Origin: Pseudolabrys sp.
GTDB taxonomy: Bacteria; Pseudomonadota; Alphaproteobacteria; Rhizobiales; Xanthobacteraceae
Length of the DNA: 64,000 bases
Assembly (NCBI GenBank): GCA_017849615.1
Contig: JAFIGS010000034.1
Coordinates: forward strand, 184,860-248,859
Reading direction: 5' to 3'
Positions 9,465 to 18,665 of the stretch are shown here, piece after piece (position 1 is the stretch's first letter; each line of letters starts with the position of its first letter). Under the pieces are notes generated by a model. That model saw nothing but the letters and a program-made list of their open reading frames with translations, made no database searches and had not been told where the DNA came from. A program made the position numbers and the translations under genes.

Positions 9465-10487
9465 ATGAAACAATGGAATTACGGCAAGTTTGCCGCCGCG
9501 ATTGCCGGTGCGGCGTTGATGGGTTTGTCGGCTCTGCCCGCGCAGGCGCAGGACAAACTGTTGAATGTGTCCTACGACCCGACCCGCGAACTCTACCGCG
9601 CATTCAATACGTCCTTCATCGCGCACTGGAAGGAAAAGACTGGCAAGACCGTCACCATCCAGCAGTCGCATGGTGGTTCGGGCGCGCAGGCGCGTGCCGT
9701 CATCGATGGTCTTGAGGCTGACGTGGTCACCCTGGCGCTGGAAGCCGACATCGACGCGATCGTCGAAAAAAGCGGAAGAATTCGCAAGGACTGGCGCGGC
9801 ACGTTGCCCAACAACAGTGCGCCCTATGTGTCGACCATCGTCCTGCTGGTCCGCAAGGGCAACCCGAAGGGCATCAAGGACTGGGGCGACCTGGTGAAGC
9901 CCGGCATCAGCGTGATCACGCCCAATCCCAAAACGTCGGGCGGCGCGCGCTGGAATCTCCTCGCCGCGTGGGCCTGGGCGCGCGAGCACTACAAAGGCGA
10001 CGAAGCGAAGGCGAAGGAATTCGTCGCGCAGGTTTACAAGAATGTGCCGGTCCTCGACACGGGCGCGCGCGGCTCGACCAATACCTTTGTCAAGCGCGGC
10101 CTCGGCGATGTGCTGCTGGCCTGGGAGAACGAGGCGTTCCTGGCGATCGACGAACTCGGGCCCGACAAACTCGACATCGTCGTTCCCTCCGTGTCGATCA
10201 AGGCCGAGCCGCCGGTGGCGCTGGTCGAGAAAAATGCCGAGAAGCACGGCACGACCGAGCTCGCCAAGGCCTATCTCGACTACCTCTACAGCAAGGAAGG
10301 CCAGGCCATCGCGGCGAAGAACTACTATCGTCCGTTCAAGCCCGAGCTGGCCGATCCGAAGGATGCCGCGCGCTTCCCCAACCTGAAACTGGCGACCATC
10401 GAGGACTTCGGCGGCTGGGCCAAAGTGCAGCCGCAATACTTCGGCGACGGCGGCATATTCGACCAGATCTACGCGCCGTCGAAGTAA
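9465..10487 (+). CDS. sbp: Periplasmic sulfate-binding protein
   Basis: The 340-aa solute-binding protein captures sulfate (possibly thiosulfate) for the CysTWA importer. Residues 1-28 form a signal peptide ending ALPAQAQ. The mature start [17 protein letters not shown], the [13 protein letters not shown] anion-binding loop, [20 protein letters not shown] and [11 protein letters not shown] are hallmark Sbp/CysP segments. A GGGGTGATC element precedes the ATG. The 160 bases upstream are AT-richer than their neighbours (TTTATTTTTTACG near 9335) and probably hold a separate promoter. The permease gene starts six bases after the stop. Confidence 0.93.
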   Translation: MKQWNYGKFAAAIAGAALMGLSALPAQAQDKLLNVSYDPTRELYRAFNTSFIAHWKEKTGKTVTIQQSHGGSGAQARAVIDGLEADVVTLALEADIDAIVEKSGRIRKDWRGTLPNNSAPYVSTIVLLVRKGNPKGIKDWGDLVKPGISVITPNPKTSGGARWNLLAAWAWAREHYKGDEAKAKEFVAQVYKNVPVLDTGARGSTNTFVKRGLGDVLLAWENEAFLAIDELGPDKLDIVVPSVSIKAEPPVALVEKNAEKHGTTELAKAYLDYLYSKEGQAIAAKNYYRPFKPELADPKDAARFPNLKLATIEDFGGWAKVQPQYFGDGGIFDQIYAPSK

Positions 10488-10493
10488 GCGGGC

Positions 10494-11348
10494 ATGGCCG
10501 CCAGCATAAACACTTTGAGGCTCAGGCAGCCGAGCGTCATCCCGGGATTCGGGTTGGCGCTCGGCCTGACCTTGACCTATCTGCTCCTGATCGTGCTGAT
10601 CCCGATCGGCGCGCTGATCATGCGCAGTTCCGCGCTGGGCTGGTCCGATTTCCTCAAGCTCGTTCTGGATCCGCGTGTTGTCGCTTCGTTGAAGACGAGC
10701 TTCGGCTGCTCGCTGCTGGCGGCGGCTGTCAATATTGTGTTCGGCCCTTTGCTGGCCTGGGTGCTGGTTCGCTATCGCTTTCCCGGGCGTACCATCGTCG
10801 ATGCGATGATTGATCTGCCGTTCGCGCTGCCGACCGCGGTTGCCGGCATTGCGCTCACGACGCTTTATGCACCGAACGAATGGTTCGGTCCGGTGCTGGA
10901 AAAAGTCGGCATCAAGATCGCCTTCGCCCCGGCCGGGATCGTGGTGGCGCTGGTGTTCATCGGCTTGCCATTCGTGGTGCGCACGGTTCAGCCCGTTCTC
11001 GCCGACCTCGAAAATGAACTCGAGGAGGCTGCGGCAACGCTTGGCGCCAACCGCTTGCAAACAGTGCTGCACGTTATTCTGCCGCCGCTGGTGCCGGCCA
11101 TCCTCACCGGTTTCGCGCTGGCGTTGGCGCGGGCCATCGGCGAGTACGGCTCGGTCATCTTCATCGCCGGAAACCTTCCGTTTGTGTCCGAGATCGCGCC
11201 GCTCCTGATCGTCGTCCGGCTCGAGGAATTCAACTACGCGGCCGCAACCGGCATTGCTACGGTGATGCTCGTCATTTCCTTTGCGATGCTGCTGATCATC
11301 AATCTGCTGCAAGCGTGGAGTCGCAGGCGGCTGGGTTACGGGGGATAG
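10494..11348 (+). CDS. cysT: Sulfate ABC transporter permease CysT
   Basis: This 284-aa inner-membrane subunit has about six membrane spans and the EAA loop ([19 protein letters not shown]) that docks on the ATPase. [23 protein letters not shown] and [11 protein letters not shown] are typical of CysT (CysU). It forms a heterodimer with CysW. The gene lies six bases after sbp, and cysW begins two bases after its stop, so the importer is one transcript. Confidence 0.92.
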   Translation: MAASINTLRLRQPSVIPGFGLALGLTLTYLLLIVLIPIGALIMRSSALGWSDFLKLVLDPRVVASLKTSFGCSLLAAAVNIVFGPLLAWVLVRYRFPGRTIVDAMIDLPFALPTAVAGIALTTLYAPNEWFGPVLEKVGIKIAFAPAGIVVALVFIGLPFVVRTVQPVLADLENELEEAAATLGANRLQTVLHVILPPLVPAILTGFALALARAIGEYGSVIFIAGNLPFVSEIAPLLIVVRLEEFNYAAATGIATVMLVISFAMLLIINLLQAWSRRRLGYGG

Positions 11349-11349
11349 A

Positions 11350-12213
11350 GTGGGGGCGTTTGTGAAACGGACGCGGCGGCCCGCCACCAGCGAGGCGCGG
11401 CCGGTGCGAATTCTGCTGATCGCGCTTGCGCTCGGCTTCTTCGCGCTGTTCGTCTTTCTGCCGCTGGTCGTCGTCTTCGTTGAAGCGTTGCAGCAGGGCA
11501 TCGCCGGTTTTATCGCGGCGATTGTCGAGCCGGATGTGCTATCGGCGGTGCGCCTGACGCTGATCGCGGCCGCGATCAGCGTGGCCGCCAACCTTGTCGT
11601 CGGCGTCGCCGCGGCGTGGGCCATCGCCAAATTCGACTTTGTCGGCAAAAGCCTTCTGATCACGTTGATCGATCTGCCGTTCTCGGTCTCGCCGGTGGTC
11701 GCCGGTCTGGTCTATGTACTGTTGTTCGGCGCGCAGGGTTATTTCGGATCCTTTCTGCAGGCGCACGGCATCACCATCGTGTTCGCCCTGCCGGGCATCG
11801 TGCTGGCCACGATCTTCGTCACGTTTCCCTTCGTTGCGCGTGAGTTGATCCCGCTGATGCAGGCGCAGGGCCGCGGCGACGAGGAGGCCGCGCTGTCGCT
11901 CGGGGCCAGCGGCTTCAAGACCTTCGTGCTGGTCACGCTGCCGAACGTCAAATGGGCCTTGCTGTACGGTGTCCTGCTCTGCAACGCCCGGGCCATGGGC
12001 GAGTTCGGCGCCGTCGCCGTGGTATCCGGCAAGATTCGCGGCCAGACCAACACCATGCCGCTGCAGGTCGAGATTCTCTACAACGAGTACGCGTTCACCG
12101 CCGCCTTTGCCGTCGCCTCGATGCTGGCGTTGCTGGCGCTGGTGACCCTGGCGCTCAAGACCTTCCTTGAATGGCGCTTCGACGACGAAATTCGCGCATC
12201 AAACGGGCATTAG
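11350..12213 (+). CDS. cysW: Sulfate ABC transporter permease CysW
   Basis: This is the second membrane subunit of the sulfate importer, 287 aa. It has a basic cytoplasmic N-terminus ([14 protein letters not shown]), about six spans and the ATPase-contact loop [32 protein letters not shown] is a CysW signature. The start is GTG at 11350, one base after the cysT stop codon; no ATG lies close enough to compete. Its stop is seven bases before the cysA ATG. Confidence 0.92.
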   Translation: MGAFVKRTRRPATSEARPVRILLIALALGFFALFVFLPLVVVFVEALQQGIAGFIAAIVEPDVLSAVRLTLIAAAISVAANLVVGVAAAWAIAKFDFVGKSLLITLIDLPFSVSPVVAGLVYVLLFGAQGYFGSFLQAHGITIVFALPGIVLATIFVTFPFVARELIPLMQAQGRGDEEAALSLGASGFKTFVLVTLPNVKWALLYGVLLCNARAMGEFGAVAVVSGKIRGQTNTMPLQVEILYNEYAFTAAFAVASMLALLALVTLALKTFLEWRFDDEIRASNGH

Positions 12214-12220
12214 AGGCGTC

Positions 12221-13276
12221 ATGGATATCAGTATCCGCAATGTACGTAAGGAATTCGACCGCTATCCGGCGCTGCACGATGTCTCGCTCGATATCCGCTC
12301 GGGCGAACTGATCGCGCTGCTCGGGCCGTCCGGGTCCGGCAAGACGACCCTGCTCCGGCTGATCGCCGGGCTGGAGTATCCGTCGGAGGGCGCGATTTAC
12401 TTCGGCGACGAGGACGCTTCGGACCGCAGCGTCGGCGAGCGCAATGTCGGCTTCGTCTTCCAGCACTATGCCCTGTTCAAGCACATGACGATCGGCGCCA
12501 ATATCGCGTTCGGCCTGAAAGTGCGCCCGCATGACCGGCGTCCGCCCCGCGTCGAAATCGCGCGCAAGGTTTCCGAACTGCTCAATCTCGTGCATCTGCC
12601 GGGCCTCGAGAGGCGTTTTCCGTCGCAATTGTCGGGCGGTCAGCGTCAGCGTGTGGCGCTGGCCCGCGCATTGGCGATCGAGCCGCGCGTCCTTCTTCTC
12701 GACGAGCCGTTCGGGGCGCTGGATGCCCAGGTGCGGCGTGATCTGCGGCGCTGGTTGCGCGAAGTACACGATCAGACCGGACATACGACGGTGTTCGTCA
12801 CGCACGACCAGGAAGAAGCGCTCGAACTTGCCGATCGCGTGGTGGTGATGAGTCAGGGACGCATCGAGCAGATCGGCAGCGCCGATGACGTTTACGACAG
12901 GCCAAGTTCGCCCTTCGTGTTCTCGTTCATCGGCGAGTCGAGCGAGCTGCCGGTATCCGTGCGCGGCGGCCAGGTTTTCTACGGCGATGCTGCGCTGTCA
13001 GTTACGGCGAATAGTGGGATCGAGGGGACGGCGCGATTGTTTTTGCGGCCGCATGACATCGAGATTGTACACGACGGAGATGGCGCGATTGCCGGCAAAG
13101 TGACGGCCAGTCATCGTGACGGCGGCCTGCGGCGTCTCGACGTCGTTACCAGCGGCGGCCACCGCATCGAAGTCACGCTGCCGGCCGCGCAGTGCCCCGA
13201 CATTGCCGGCGATGTCTATCTCTCGCCGTCCCGAGGGCAGGTCTATCCAGCCGGCGCTGACGGCAAGGCCGGCTGA
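12221..13276 (+). CDS. cysA: Sulfate ABC transporter ATP-binding protein
   Basis: The 351-aa ATPase powers sulfate uptake. Seen are Walker A GPSGSGKTT, a Q-loop (FVFQHYALFKHMT), the signature LSGGQRQRVALARAL, Walker B LLLDEPFGALD and the switch VTHDQEEA. A C-terminal regulatory domain follows (FLRPHDIEIV). ATG 12221 lies just after cysW, while the longer frame would overlap cysW by 47 bases, so the shorter form is chosen. It is the last gene of the sbp-cysTWA operon and converges with the aldolase gene at 13455. Confidence 0.93.
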   Translation: MDISIRNVRKEFDRYPALHDVSLDIRSGELIALLGPSGSGKTTLLRLIAGLEYPSEGAIYFGDEDASDRSVGERNVGFVFQHYALFKHMTIGANIAFGLKVRPHDRRPPRVEIARKVSELLNLVHLPGLERRFPSQLSGGQRQRVALARALAIEPRVLLLDEPFGALDAQVRRDLRRWLREVHDQTGHTTVFVTHDQEEALELADRVVVMSQGRIEQIGSADDVYDRPSSPFVFSFIGESSELPVSVRGGQVFYGDAALSVTANSGIEGTARLFLRPHDIEIVHDGDGAIAGKVTASHRDGGLRRLDVVTSGGHRIEVTLPAAQCPDIAGDVYLSPSRGQVYPAGADGKAG

Positions 13277-13400
13277 CGGGCCGCAGCGGAGTTCCTCCAC
13301 GCATACGACATCGCGGGCGTCGGCTATTCCGGGCTATCCAGGCATCGATAGCAGTTGCGGGCCGGGTTTTACGAGCGCCACGGTGCATCAGGCGCGATCT

Positions 13401-13432
13401 GCTGCGCCCTCTCGCGGGAGAGAAGGCGCAGC
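13401..13432. terminator. Hairpin between convergent cysA and aldolase genes
   Basis: GCTGCGCC (13401-13408) pairs with GGCGCAGC (13425-13432), and CTCTC pairs with GAGAG inside it, leaving a GCGG loop and a two-base bulge. The stem is strong, but no U-tract follows on either strand. It lies between convergent genes, so it may end transcription from both sides; it may also be a copy of a CTCTCGCGGGAGAG-type dispersed palindrome. Confidence 0.5.
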
Positions 13433-13454
13433 GACTACGGGGTACCGAAAAGAA

Positions 13455-14252
13455 TCAATACGACTTCGATTGCGTGGCGGGCGCCGACTCGGTCGTATTC
13501 TTGAGGTCCTTGAGGTATGCGTTCCCTGCCATGGCCATGAAGCGGAATTCGCTCAGGAACGCGAAGAACTGATAGCCGAGCGCTTCCATCTCGCGGGTGT
13601 ACTCGACCGAGCCGGTGTGGATGCCCGGCACGACATTGTACTTCTTCGCGGTCTCGGCGATCTTCTTGATTGCGTCATAGACCTTCGGAAACTTCGGATC
13701 GAAGCCCGGCGAATGGCCCATCGAGACCGAGAGGTCGGAGGGGCCGACGAAGATGGCGTCGAGGCCCGGCGTCGACATGATGTCGTCGAGGTTGCGGACC
13801 GCTTCCTCGGTCTCGATCATCGCCATCGCGATCACCGTGTCATTGGCATGCGCGGCGTAATCCGGGCCGCCATACATGGTGGCCCGGACAGGGCCCATGC
13901 TGCGCTGGCCGAGCGGCGCGTAGCGGCAGCTCCGCACAAACAGTTCGCACTGCTCGCGTGTGTTCACCATCGGGCAGATGATGCCGTAGGCGCCGGCGTC
14001 GAGCATCTTCCCGATAATGCCGGACTCCAGCGAGGGAACGCGCACAAAGGGCACCGAGTCGCCGACGGAGATCGCCTGCAGCATCGGCACCGCGTCGGTG
14101 TAATCGACGAGGCCGTGCTGCATGTCGATGGTGACCGAATCCCAGCCCTGGCGGGCGATAAGCTCCGCGGACACGGATGACGGGATCATCAGCCAGCCGT
14201 TGTAGACGTTCTTGCCTTGCTTCCAGGCGGTCCGGACGTTGTTCGGGCGCAT
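13455..14252 (-). CDS. HpcH/HpaI-family aldolase/lyase
   Basis: The 265-aa protein belongs to the class II (metal) pyruvate-type aldolases that cleave or form 2-oxo-4-hydroxy acids. Family features are WLMIPSSVSAELIARQGWDSVTIDMQHG, ISVGDSVPFVRVPS, AYGIICPMVNTREQ, MIETEEAVRNLDDI and DAIFVGPSDLSVSMG; the glutamate of IETEEA and the aspartate of GPSDLS are the expected metal ligands. ATG 14252 is chosen because an AGGAG element lies seven bases upstream; a longer frame adds non-conserved sequence. It is the last gene of the minus-strand operon with the epimerase, oxidase and semialdehyde dehydrogenase. The substrate is unknown; 4-hydroxy-2-oxoglutarate-like acids would fit the context. Confidence 0.85.
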   Translation of the reverse strand: MRPNNVRTAWKQGKNVYNGWLMIPSSVSAELIARQGWDSVTIDMQHGLVDYTDAVPMLQAISVGDSVPFVRVPSLESGIIGKMLDAGAYGIICPMVNTREQCELFVRSCRYAPLGQRSMGPVRATMYGGPDYAAHANDTVIAMAMIETEEAVRNLDDIMSTPGLDAIFVGPSDLSVSMGHSPGFDPKFPKVYDAIKKIAETAKKYNVVPGIHTGSVEYTREMEALGYQFFAFLSEFRFMAMAGNAYLKDLKNTTESAPATQSKSY

Positions 14253-14340
14253 TGCGTGTTCTCCTGAGTTTGACGACGGGATGCCTCGATGGACGATCCC
14301 GAAAGAGGTTAGTGTCCGGGCGCGGGGCGCCCGGAATAGT

Positions 14341-15777
14341 TCATGCGAAGATTTCGGAAACCGATTTGACGCGCTGGAAGGCTTCCAGCCCCTCGATGCC
14401 GCTTTCGGAGCCGTAGCCGGACTCGTTGACGCCACCGAACGGTGTTTCCGGCGTGGAGATCGAGGTGTTGTTGACGCCGACCAGACCGGCGTCCAGTGCG
14501 AGCTCGGTCTTCTGGGCCAGCGCGCCGCTCTGCGTGAAGACGAAAGAGGCGAGGCCGTAGGGCGTCGAGTTGGCGCGCGCGATCACGTCATCGAAGTCCT
14601 CGAAGGGCTGGAACGATGCGATCGGTCCGAAGGGCTCTTCGGTGAGGATACGGGCCGTGTCCGGCACGTCGGCGAGGATGGTCGGCGCATAGAAGTAGCC
14701 TTTGCCGTCGATGCGCTTGCCGCCCAGCAGGAGGCGCGCGCCTTTGCCGACGGCGTCGTCGACGAGGCCCTGCATGGCGTCGAGCCGGCGCGGTGCGATC
14801 ATCGGCCCCATCTGCGTGTCAGCCGCGAGGCCGTTGCCGATCGTCAGTTTGCCCGCCGCTTCGCAAAACTGCTTCACGAAAGTCTCGTAGATCGAGACAT
14901 GCACGTAGAAGCGTGTCGGTGACGTGCAGACCTGCCCGGCATTGCGGAATTTTGCCGCCACCAACGTGGCAACGGATTTCTCGATGTCGGCGTCGGCGTG
15001 AACGATGACCGGCGCGTGGCCGCCCAGCTCCATCGTACAGCGCTTCAGCGTCTGCGCGGCGCGGGCCTGCAGAAGCTTGCCGACGGCGGTCGAACCGGTC
15101 AGCGACACCTTCTTCGGAATAGGCGAGGCCAGCAGGTGCAGCGACACCTCGTCCGGCACGCCGAACACGAGATTGATCACGCCGGGCGGCGTCCCGGCTT
15201 TTTCGAAGCAGCGCGCAAAAGCGACGGCCGTGCCGGGCGTTTCCTCGGCGGTCTTCAGAATGATCGAACAGCCGGCGCCGAGGGCACCCGCCAGTTTGCG
15301 GATGACGTTGGAGGCCGGGAAATTCCAGGCGGCGAAGGCGGCAACGACGCCCACCGGCTCCTTGAGCACGATCTGGCGCTGATTGGGAAGACGGCCGGGA
15401 ACGACGCGCCCATAGGCGCGCTTGCCTTCCTCGGCATACCAGCGCGTCGCCTCGACGGAGAACAGGATCTCCCCCCGTGCTTCGGCCAGCGGCTTGCCGT
15501 TTTCCATCGTCAGGATGCGGGCAATGCGCTCGACATCGGCCTCGATGAGATCGGCAGCCTTCATCATGATCTTGTAGCGCTCATGCGGCGTCATCGCCTT
15601 CCAGAGCTTGAAGCCGCGGTCGGCGGCAGTGAGCGCGCGGTCGAGGTCCGCTTTGCTGGCGTGCGGCACGCGGCCGATTTCTTCGCCGGTGGCCGGATTG
15701 AGCAGGGCTTCGGACTTGCCTTCACTTCCATTGCACCACTGGCCGTTGATCAGCAGCGCAATCTTTTCGTCGTACAT
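14341..15777 (-). CDS. NAD(P)-dependent semialdehyde dehydrogenase (succinate or 2-oxoglutarate semialdehyde type)
   Basis: This is a 478-aa aldehyde dehydrogenase. Seen are the cofactor region AAWNFPASNVIRKLAGALGAGC, the catalytic base motif MELGGHAPVIV, the active-site loop FRNAGQVCTSPTRF with nucleophilic Cys, and the C-terminal PETPFGGVNESGYGSE. It is closest in style to the succinate-semialdehyde / alpha-ketoglutarate-semialdehyde group. In this operon the last step of hydroxyproline breakdown (2-oxoglutarate semialdehyde to 2-oxoglutarate) is the natural role, but that is inferred from the neighbours. It begins 36 bases after the oxidase gene ends. Confidence 0.87.
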   Translation of the reverse strand: MYDEKIALLINGQWCNGSEGKSEALLNPATGEEIGRVPHASKADLDRALTAADRGFKLWKAMTPHERYKIMMKAADLIEADVERIARILTMENGKPLAEARGEILFSVEATRWYAEEGKRAYGRVVPGRLPNQRQIVLKEPVGVVAAFAAWNFPASNVIRKLAGALGAGCSIILKTAEETPGTAVAFARCFEKAGTPPGVINLVFGVPDEVSLHLLASPIPKKVSLTGSTAVGKLLQARAAQTLKRCTMELGGHAPVIVHADADIEKSVATLVAAKFRNAGQVCTSPTRFYVHVSIYETFVKQFCEAAGKLTIGNGLAADTQMGPMIAPRRLDAMQGLVDDAVGKGARLLLGGKRIDGKGYFYAPTILADVPDTARILTEEPFGPIASFQPFEDFDDVIARANSTPYGLASFVFTQSGALAQKTELALDAGLVGVNNTSISTPETPFGGVNESGYGSESGIEGLEAFQRVKSVSEIFA

Positions 15778-15813
15778 TCCAGAATACTCCAGTCGGGATG
15801 GCCCCGCGCACGT

Positions 15814-17106
15814 TCAGAATCGTGTCGAGCGGTAGGGTGAAAGATCGATCGTCGTGGGCCGATCGGCGGCGATCTCGGCGACCAGCTTGCCTGTGACGGA
15901 AGCGCCGATCAGGCCCTGATGGCCGTGACCGAACGCGAAAATGACGTTGTTGTGGCGCGGCGCGCGCTCGATGATAGGGATGCTGTCGGGCGTTCCCGGA
16001 CGATTGCCCATCCAGCGCTTCACTTGCGACACGTCGAGTCCGGGGAACATGTGTTGGCCCTGGCGGACGAGCAGATCGGCGCGCTTCCAGAACGGCTCAG
16101 TGCCAGGCCAGGCGAACTCCACCGTGCCGGACAGGCGCAGACCTTCTTCCATCGGCGCGGCGACGAATTTTCGCGAGGCGGAGTTGGTCTGGACGCGCAG
16201 CCCCGTGCGTGCGCTTTCGATCATGACGTGATAGCCGCGCTCGGAAATCAGAGGCACCGTCGTTCCGACCTGCCGCGCCAGCGGGCCGGAGAAGGCGCCG
16301 GCCGCGATGACGAACTGGTCGGCGCTCACAGTGCCGGTCTCGGTAATGACTGCGGTCGGGCCGTTAGCACCGAAGACGAAACCTTTCGCGCGCGTGCTGT
16401 GGAGCTTGGCGCCTTTGCTGACGGCCAGCCGCCAGAGGCTGGCGACGAGCCGGCCGGGATTTGGACACTGCCCCTGTTCGGGCAGGAAGACGCCGGCCTT
16501 GTAGGCCGGGCCGAGCGCGGGCTCGAGTTCGTGAATCTGACGGTCGTTGAGAATCTCGACCTTCACGCCCCGGGCGCGCCGCATCGCGATCGACAGCTTG
16601 GACTTGGACGGGCCGTCTGGATGCTCGTAGACGAAGAGCTGGCCGTGATAGCGGATGAGATCTTCGCAGCCGGCCTGCTTGATGAGCGGATTGTAGAAAT
16701 CGAAGGTATGGCGATTGAGCGCGATCATCGCATCGGAAATTCGCTCGACGCTGCTGCGGCGGCTCGCCCAGAGAAAACGGATGAGCCACGGCAGCGCATG
16801 AGGCAGGTCGAGAATGCGCAGGCTCACCGGGCCTTCCGGATCGAGCAGGATGCCCGGGAGTTCGGCGATGAGACCCGGCATTGCGTTCGGAATGCAGGAG
16901 CCCGGGGACAGGCCGCCGGCGTTGCCGTAGGAGCATTGATCGGGGCCGCCCGGCTCGGCGGTGTCAATGACTTCGACCTCGAAGCCGGCATCGAGCAGAT
17001 AGTTGGCGCAGCAGGTGCCAACGGCGCCAGCGCCGATGATGGCGACCCGCCGACCCCTGGCCGGCGATGCAACATCCGAAACGGAAACTGCCTCGCTCAC
17101 TGTCAT
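15814..17106 (-). CDS. FAD-dependent D-amino-acid dehydrogenase/oxidase (DadA-like, possible D-hydroxyproline oxidase)
   Basis: The 430-aa flavoprotein has an N-terminal Rossmann motif (VAIIGAGAVGTCCANYLLDAGFEVEVID), the AGGLSPGS segment near the flavin, and the C-terminal NRPGTPDSIPIIER and FAFGHGHQGLIGA typical of DadA and hydroxyproline oxidases. Members oxidise D-amino acids, or cis-4-hydroxy-D-proline when encoded beside a 4-hydroxyproline epimerase as here. The ATG at 17106 has GAGGAG six bases upstream and lies eight bases from the upstream ATPase gene; the frame would allow a start four codons earlier. Substrate is inferred from context. Confidence 0.87.
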   Translation of the reverse strand: MTVSEAVSVSDVASPARGRRVAIIGAGAVGTCCANYLLDAGFEVEVIDTAEPGGPDQCSYGNAGGLSPGSCIPNAMPGLIAELPGILLDPEGPVSLRILDLPHALPWLIRFLWASRRSSVERISDAMIALNRHTFDFYNPLIKQAGCEDLIRYHGQLFVYEHPDGPSKSKLSIAMRRARGVKVEILNDRQIHELEPALGPAYKAGVFLPEQGQCPNPGRLVASLWRLAVSKGAKLHSTRAKGFVFGANGPTAVITETGTVSADQFVIAAGAFSGPLARQVGTTVPLISERGYHVMIESARTGLRVQTNSASRKFVAAPMEEGLRLSGTVEFAWPGTEPFWKRADLLVRQGQHMFPGLDVSQVKRWMGNRPGTPDSIPIIERAPRHNNVIFAFGHGHQGLIGASVTGKLVAEIAADRPTTIDLSPYRSTRF

Positions 17107-17114
17107 GGTGCTCC

Positions 17115-17930
17115 TCAACGCTTTTCGAGGAAGGGCCGAAGCATGTCGGCGGTTTCGTGGAAGCGGTTGACGAAGCTCTTGAGCCGCGGATGCTCGGGCT
17201 TGAGCAGAACGTCATGCGGCGAACCGTCGGCAGCGACGGTGCCTTCGTCGAGGAAGACCACGCGGTTGGCGATCTCGAAGGCGAAGCCGAGTTCGTGGGT
17301 GACAATGACCATGGTCATGCCCGAACGCGCCAGCGCGCTCATGGCCTTGAGGACCTCGCCGACCAGTTCGGGGTCGAGCGCCGAGGTCGGCTCGTCGAAC
17401 AGCATCAGCTTGGGATGCATGGCCAGTGCGCGGGCGATCGCCACGCGCTGCATCTGGCCGCCGGAGAGCTGAGCCGGGCGCTTGTGCTCGTGACCCTCGA
17501 GGCCCATCTGCGCCAGCAGGTCGCGAGCGCGGACCTCGACTTCCTTGCGCGCTTCCCGCTTCACGATCACGGGCCCCTCGGTCACATTGTCGAGGACGGA
17601 CATGTGCGGGAACAGGTTGAACTGCTGGAAGACCATGCCGGTCTTCGAACGGATACGGTTCACCTCGGCGGGGGGAATGCGCGAGCCGCCGCTGTCCGGC
17701 GCCGCGTCGAAGATGACGTCGCCGTCGATGTCGATGCGCCCGCTGTTCGGCGTGTTCAAGAGGTTGATGCAACGCAGCAGCGAGGTCTTGCCGGAGCCCG
17801 AGGCGCCGATCAGCACGACGACTTCGCCTTCGTTGACCGTCAGATCGACGCCGCGAAGGACCTCGCGTGAACCGAAGCGCAGGCAGAGGTTGTCGATGCG
17901 GAGAAGCGGCTTGGATGATGTTTCCGTCAC
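17115..17930 (-). CDS. Polar amino-acid ABC transporter ATP-binding protein
   Basis: This is a 271-aa ATPase of the GlnQ/HisP group. It has Walker A GASGSGKTSL, Q-loop VFQQFNLFPHMSV, signature LSGGQMQRVAIARAL, Walker B LMLFDEPTSALD and switch VTHELGFA. The start codon is GTG at 17930, nine bases after the permease stop. Its operon encodes one permease and no second membrane subunit, so the transporter would use a permease homodimer. That permease is interrupted (see 17940-18593), so this ATPase may have no working partner. Confidence 0.92.
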   Translation of the reverse strand: MTETSSKPLLRIDNLCLRFGSREVLRGVDLTVNEGEVVVLIGASGSGKTSLLRCINLLNTPNSGRIDIDGDVIFDAAPDSGGSRIPPAEVNRIRSKTGMVFQQFNLFPHMSVLDNVTEGPVIVKREARKEVEVRARDLLAQMGLEGHEHKRPAQLSGGQMQRVAIARALAMHPKLMLFDEPTSALDPELVGEVLKAMSALARSGMTMVIVTHELGFAFEIANRVVFLDEGTVAADGSPHDVLLKPEHPRLKSFVNRFHETADMLRPFLEKR

Positions 17931-17939
17931 GGCCGGCCC

Positions 17940-18593
17940 TCAGCGATGCGACGCCTGCCGGCGCTCGATCATGCGCGACAGGGTGGTCAGCGGAATAAGG
18001 AACATGAGGAAGATGACGCCGACGGCGGTGTAGACTTCCATGGGTTTGAAGGTCTGGCTCGAGATATATCCGGCCTGATAAAGCAGATCCGGCACCGTAA
18101 TCGTCGAGAGCAGGCTCGTATTTTTCATCTGCATGATCGACTGGCTGACCAGCGGCGGGATCATGCGCTTGAAGGCTTGCGGCAGGATGATGCGGCGCAT
18201 CTTCTGCCCGTAAGACATGCCGAGGGCCGTTGCCGCGTCGGTCTGCCCGGGATCGATCGACTGGACGCCGGCGCGGAATATTTCAGCGTAGAAGGCCGCC
18301 GAATAGCAGGTGAGGGCGAGGAAGCCCGCCTATCCCTTGCTGATTTCAATATTCAGGAAGATCGGCAGCGCGTAATAGGTCCACAGCAGGATGACCAGCA
18401 GCGGGATGTTGCGAAAGAATTCGACGAACAACCAGCCGAGCCATACCAGCGGCCTGAAAGGAGCAAACTGGATCAGGCCGATGATCAGCCCCAGGATCAT
18501 GCCGCCGGCGATCGTGATCGCCGTGTAATAGAGCGTAATGAGAATGCCGAACCAGAGCAGATCGGCGTGGCTGGTAACGACTGAGAAATCCAT
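17940..18593 (-). pseudogene. Amino-acid ABC permease interrupted by an in-frame amber codon
   Basis: Read from ATG 18593 (AAGGA seven bases upstream), the frame gives the N-terminal half of a HisM/GlnP-type permease: TLYYTAITIAGGMILGLIIGL, then EFFRNIPLLVILLWTYYALP. It then meets TAG at 18330-18332. The same frame continues with the expected second half: FYAEIFRAGVQSIDPGQTDAATALG (the EAA loop), a later span, and a proper stop at 17940. No base is gained or lost; only the one codon is wrong. It could be a true nonsense mutation or a sequencing error. Flanking genes in the operon look intact. Confidence 0.85.
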
Positions 18594-18665
18594 GTTCAAT
18601 CCTTGCCGCGGATGGTGGGGCCGCTCGTGCGCCGGCCCGGTCCGGCGATCAGTGCTTCCTTGCTG

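Noticed and set aside
9354-11663. 769-codon minus-strand frame across sbp and cysTW
   Set aside because: It spans three well-supported genes on the other strand and has the low-complexity Arg/Gln/Asp composition of a shadow frame.
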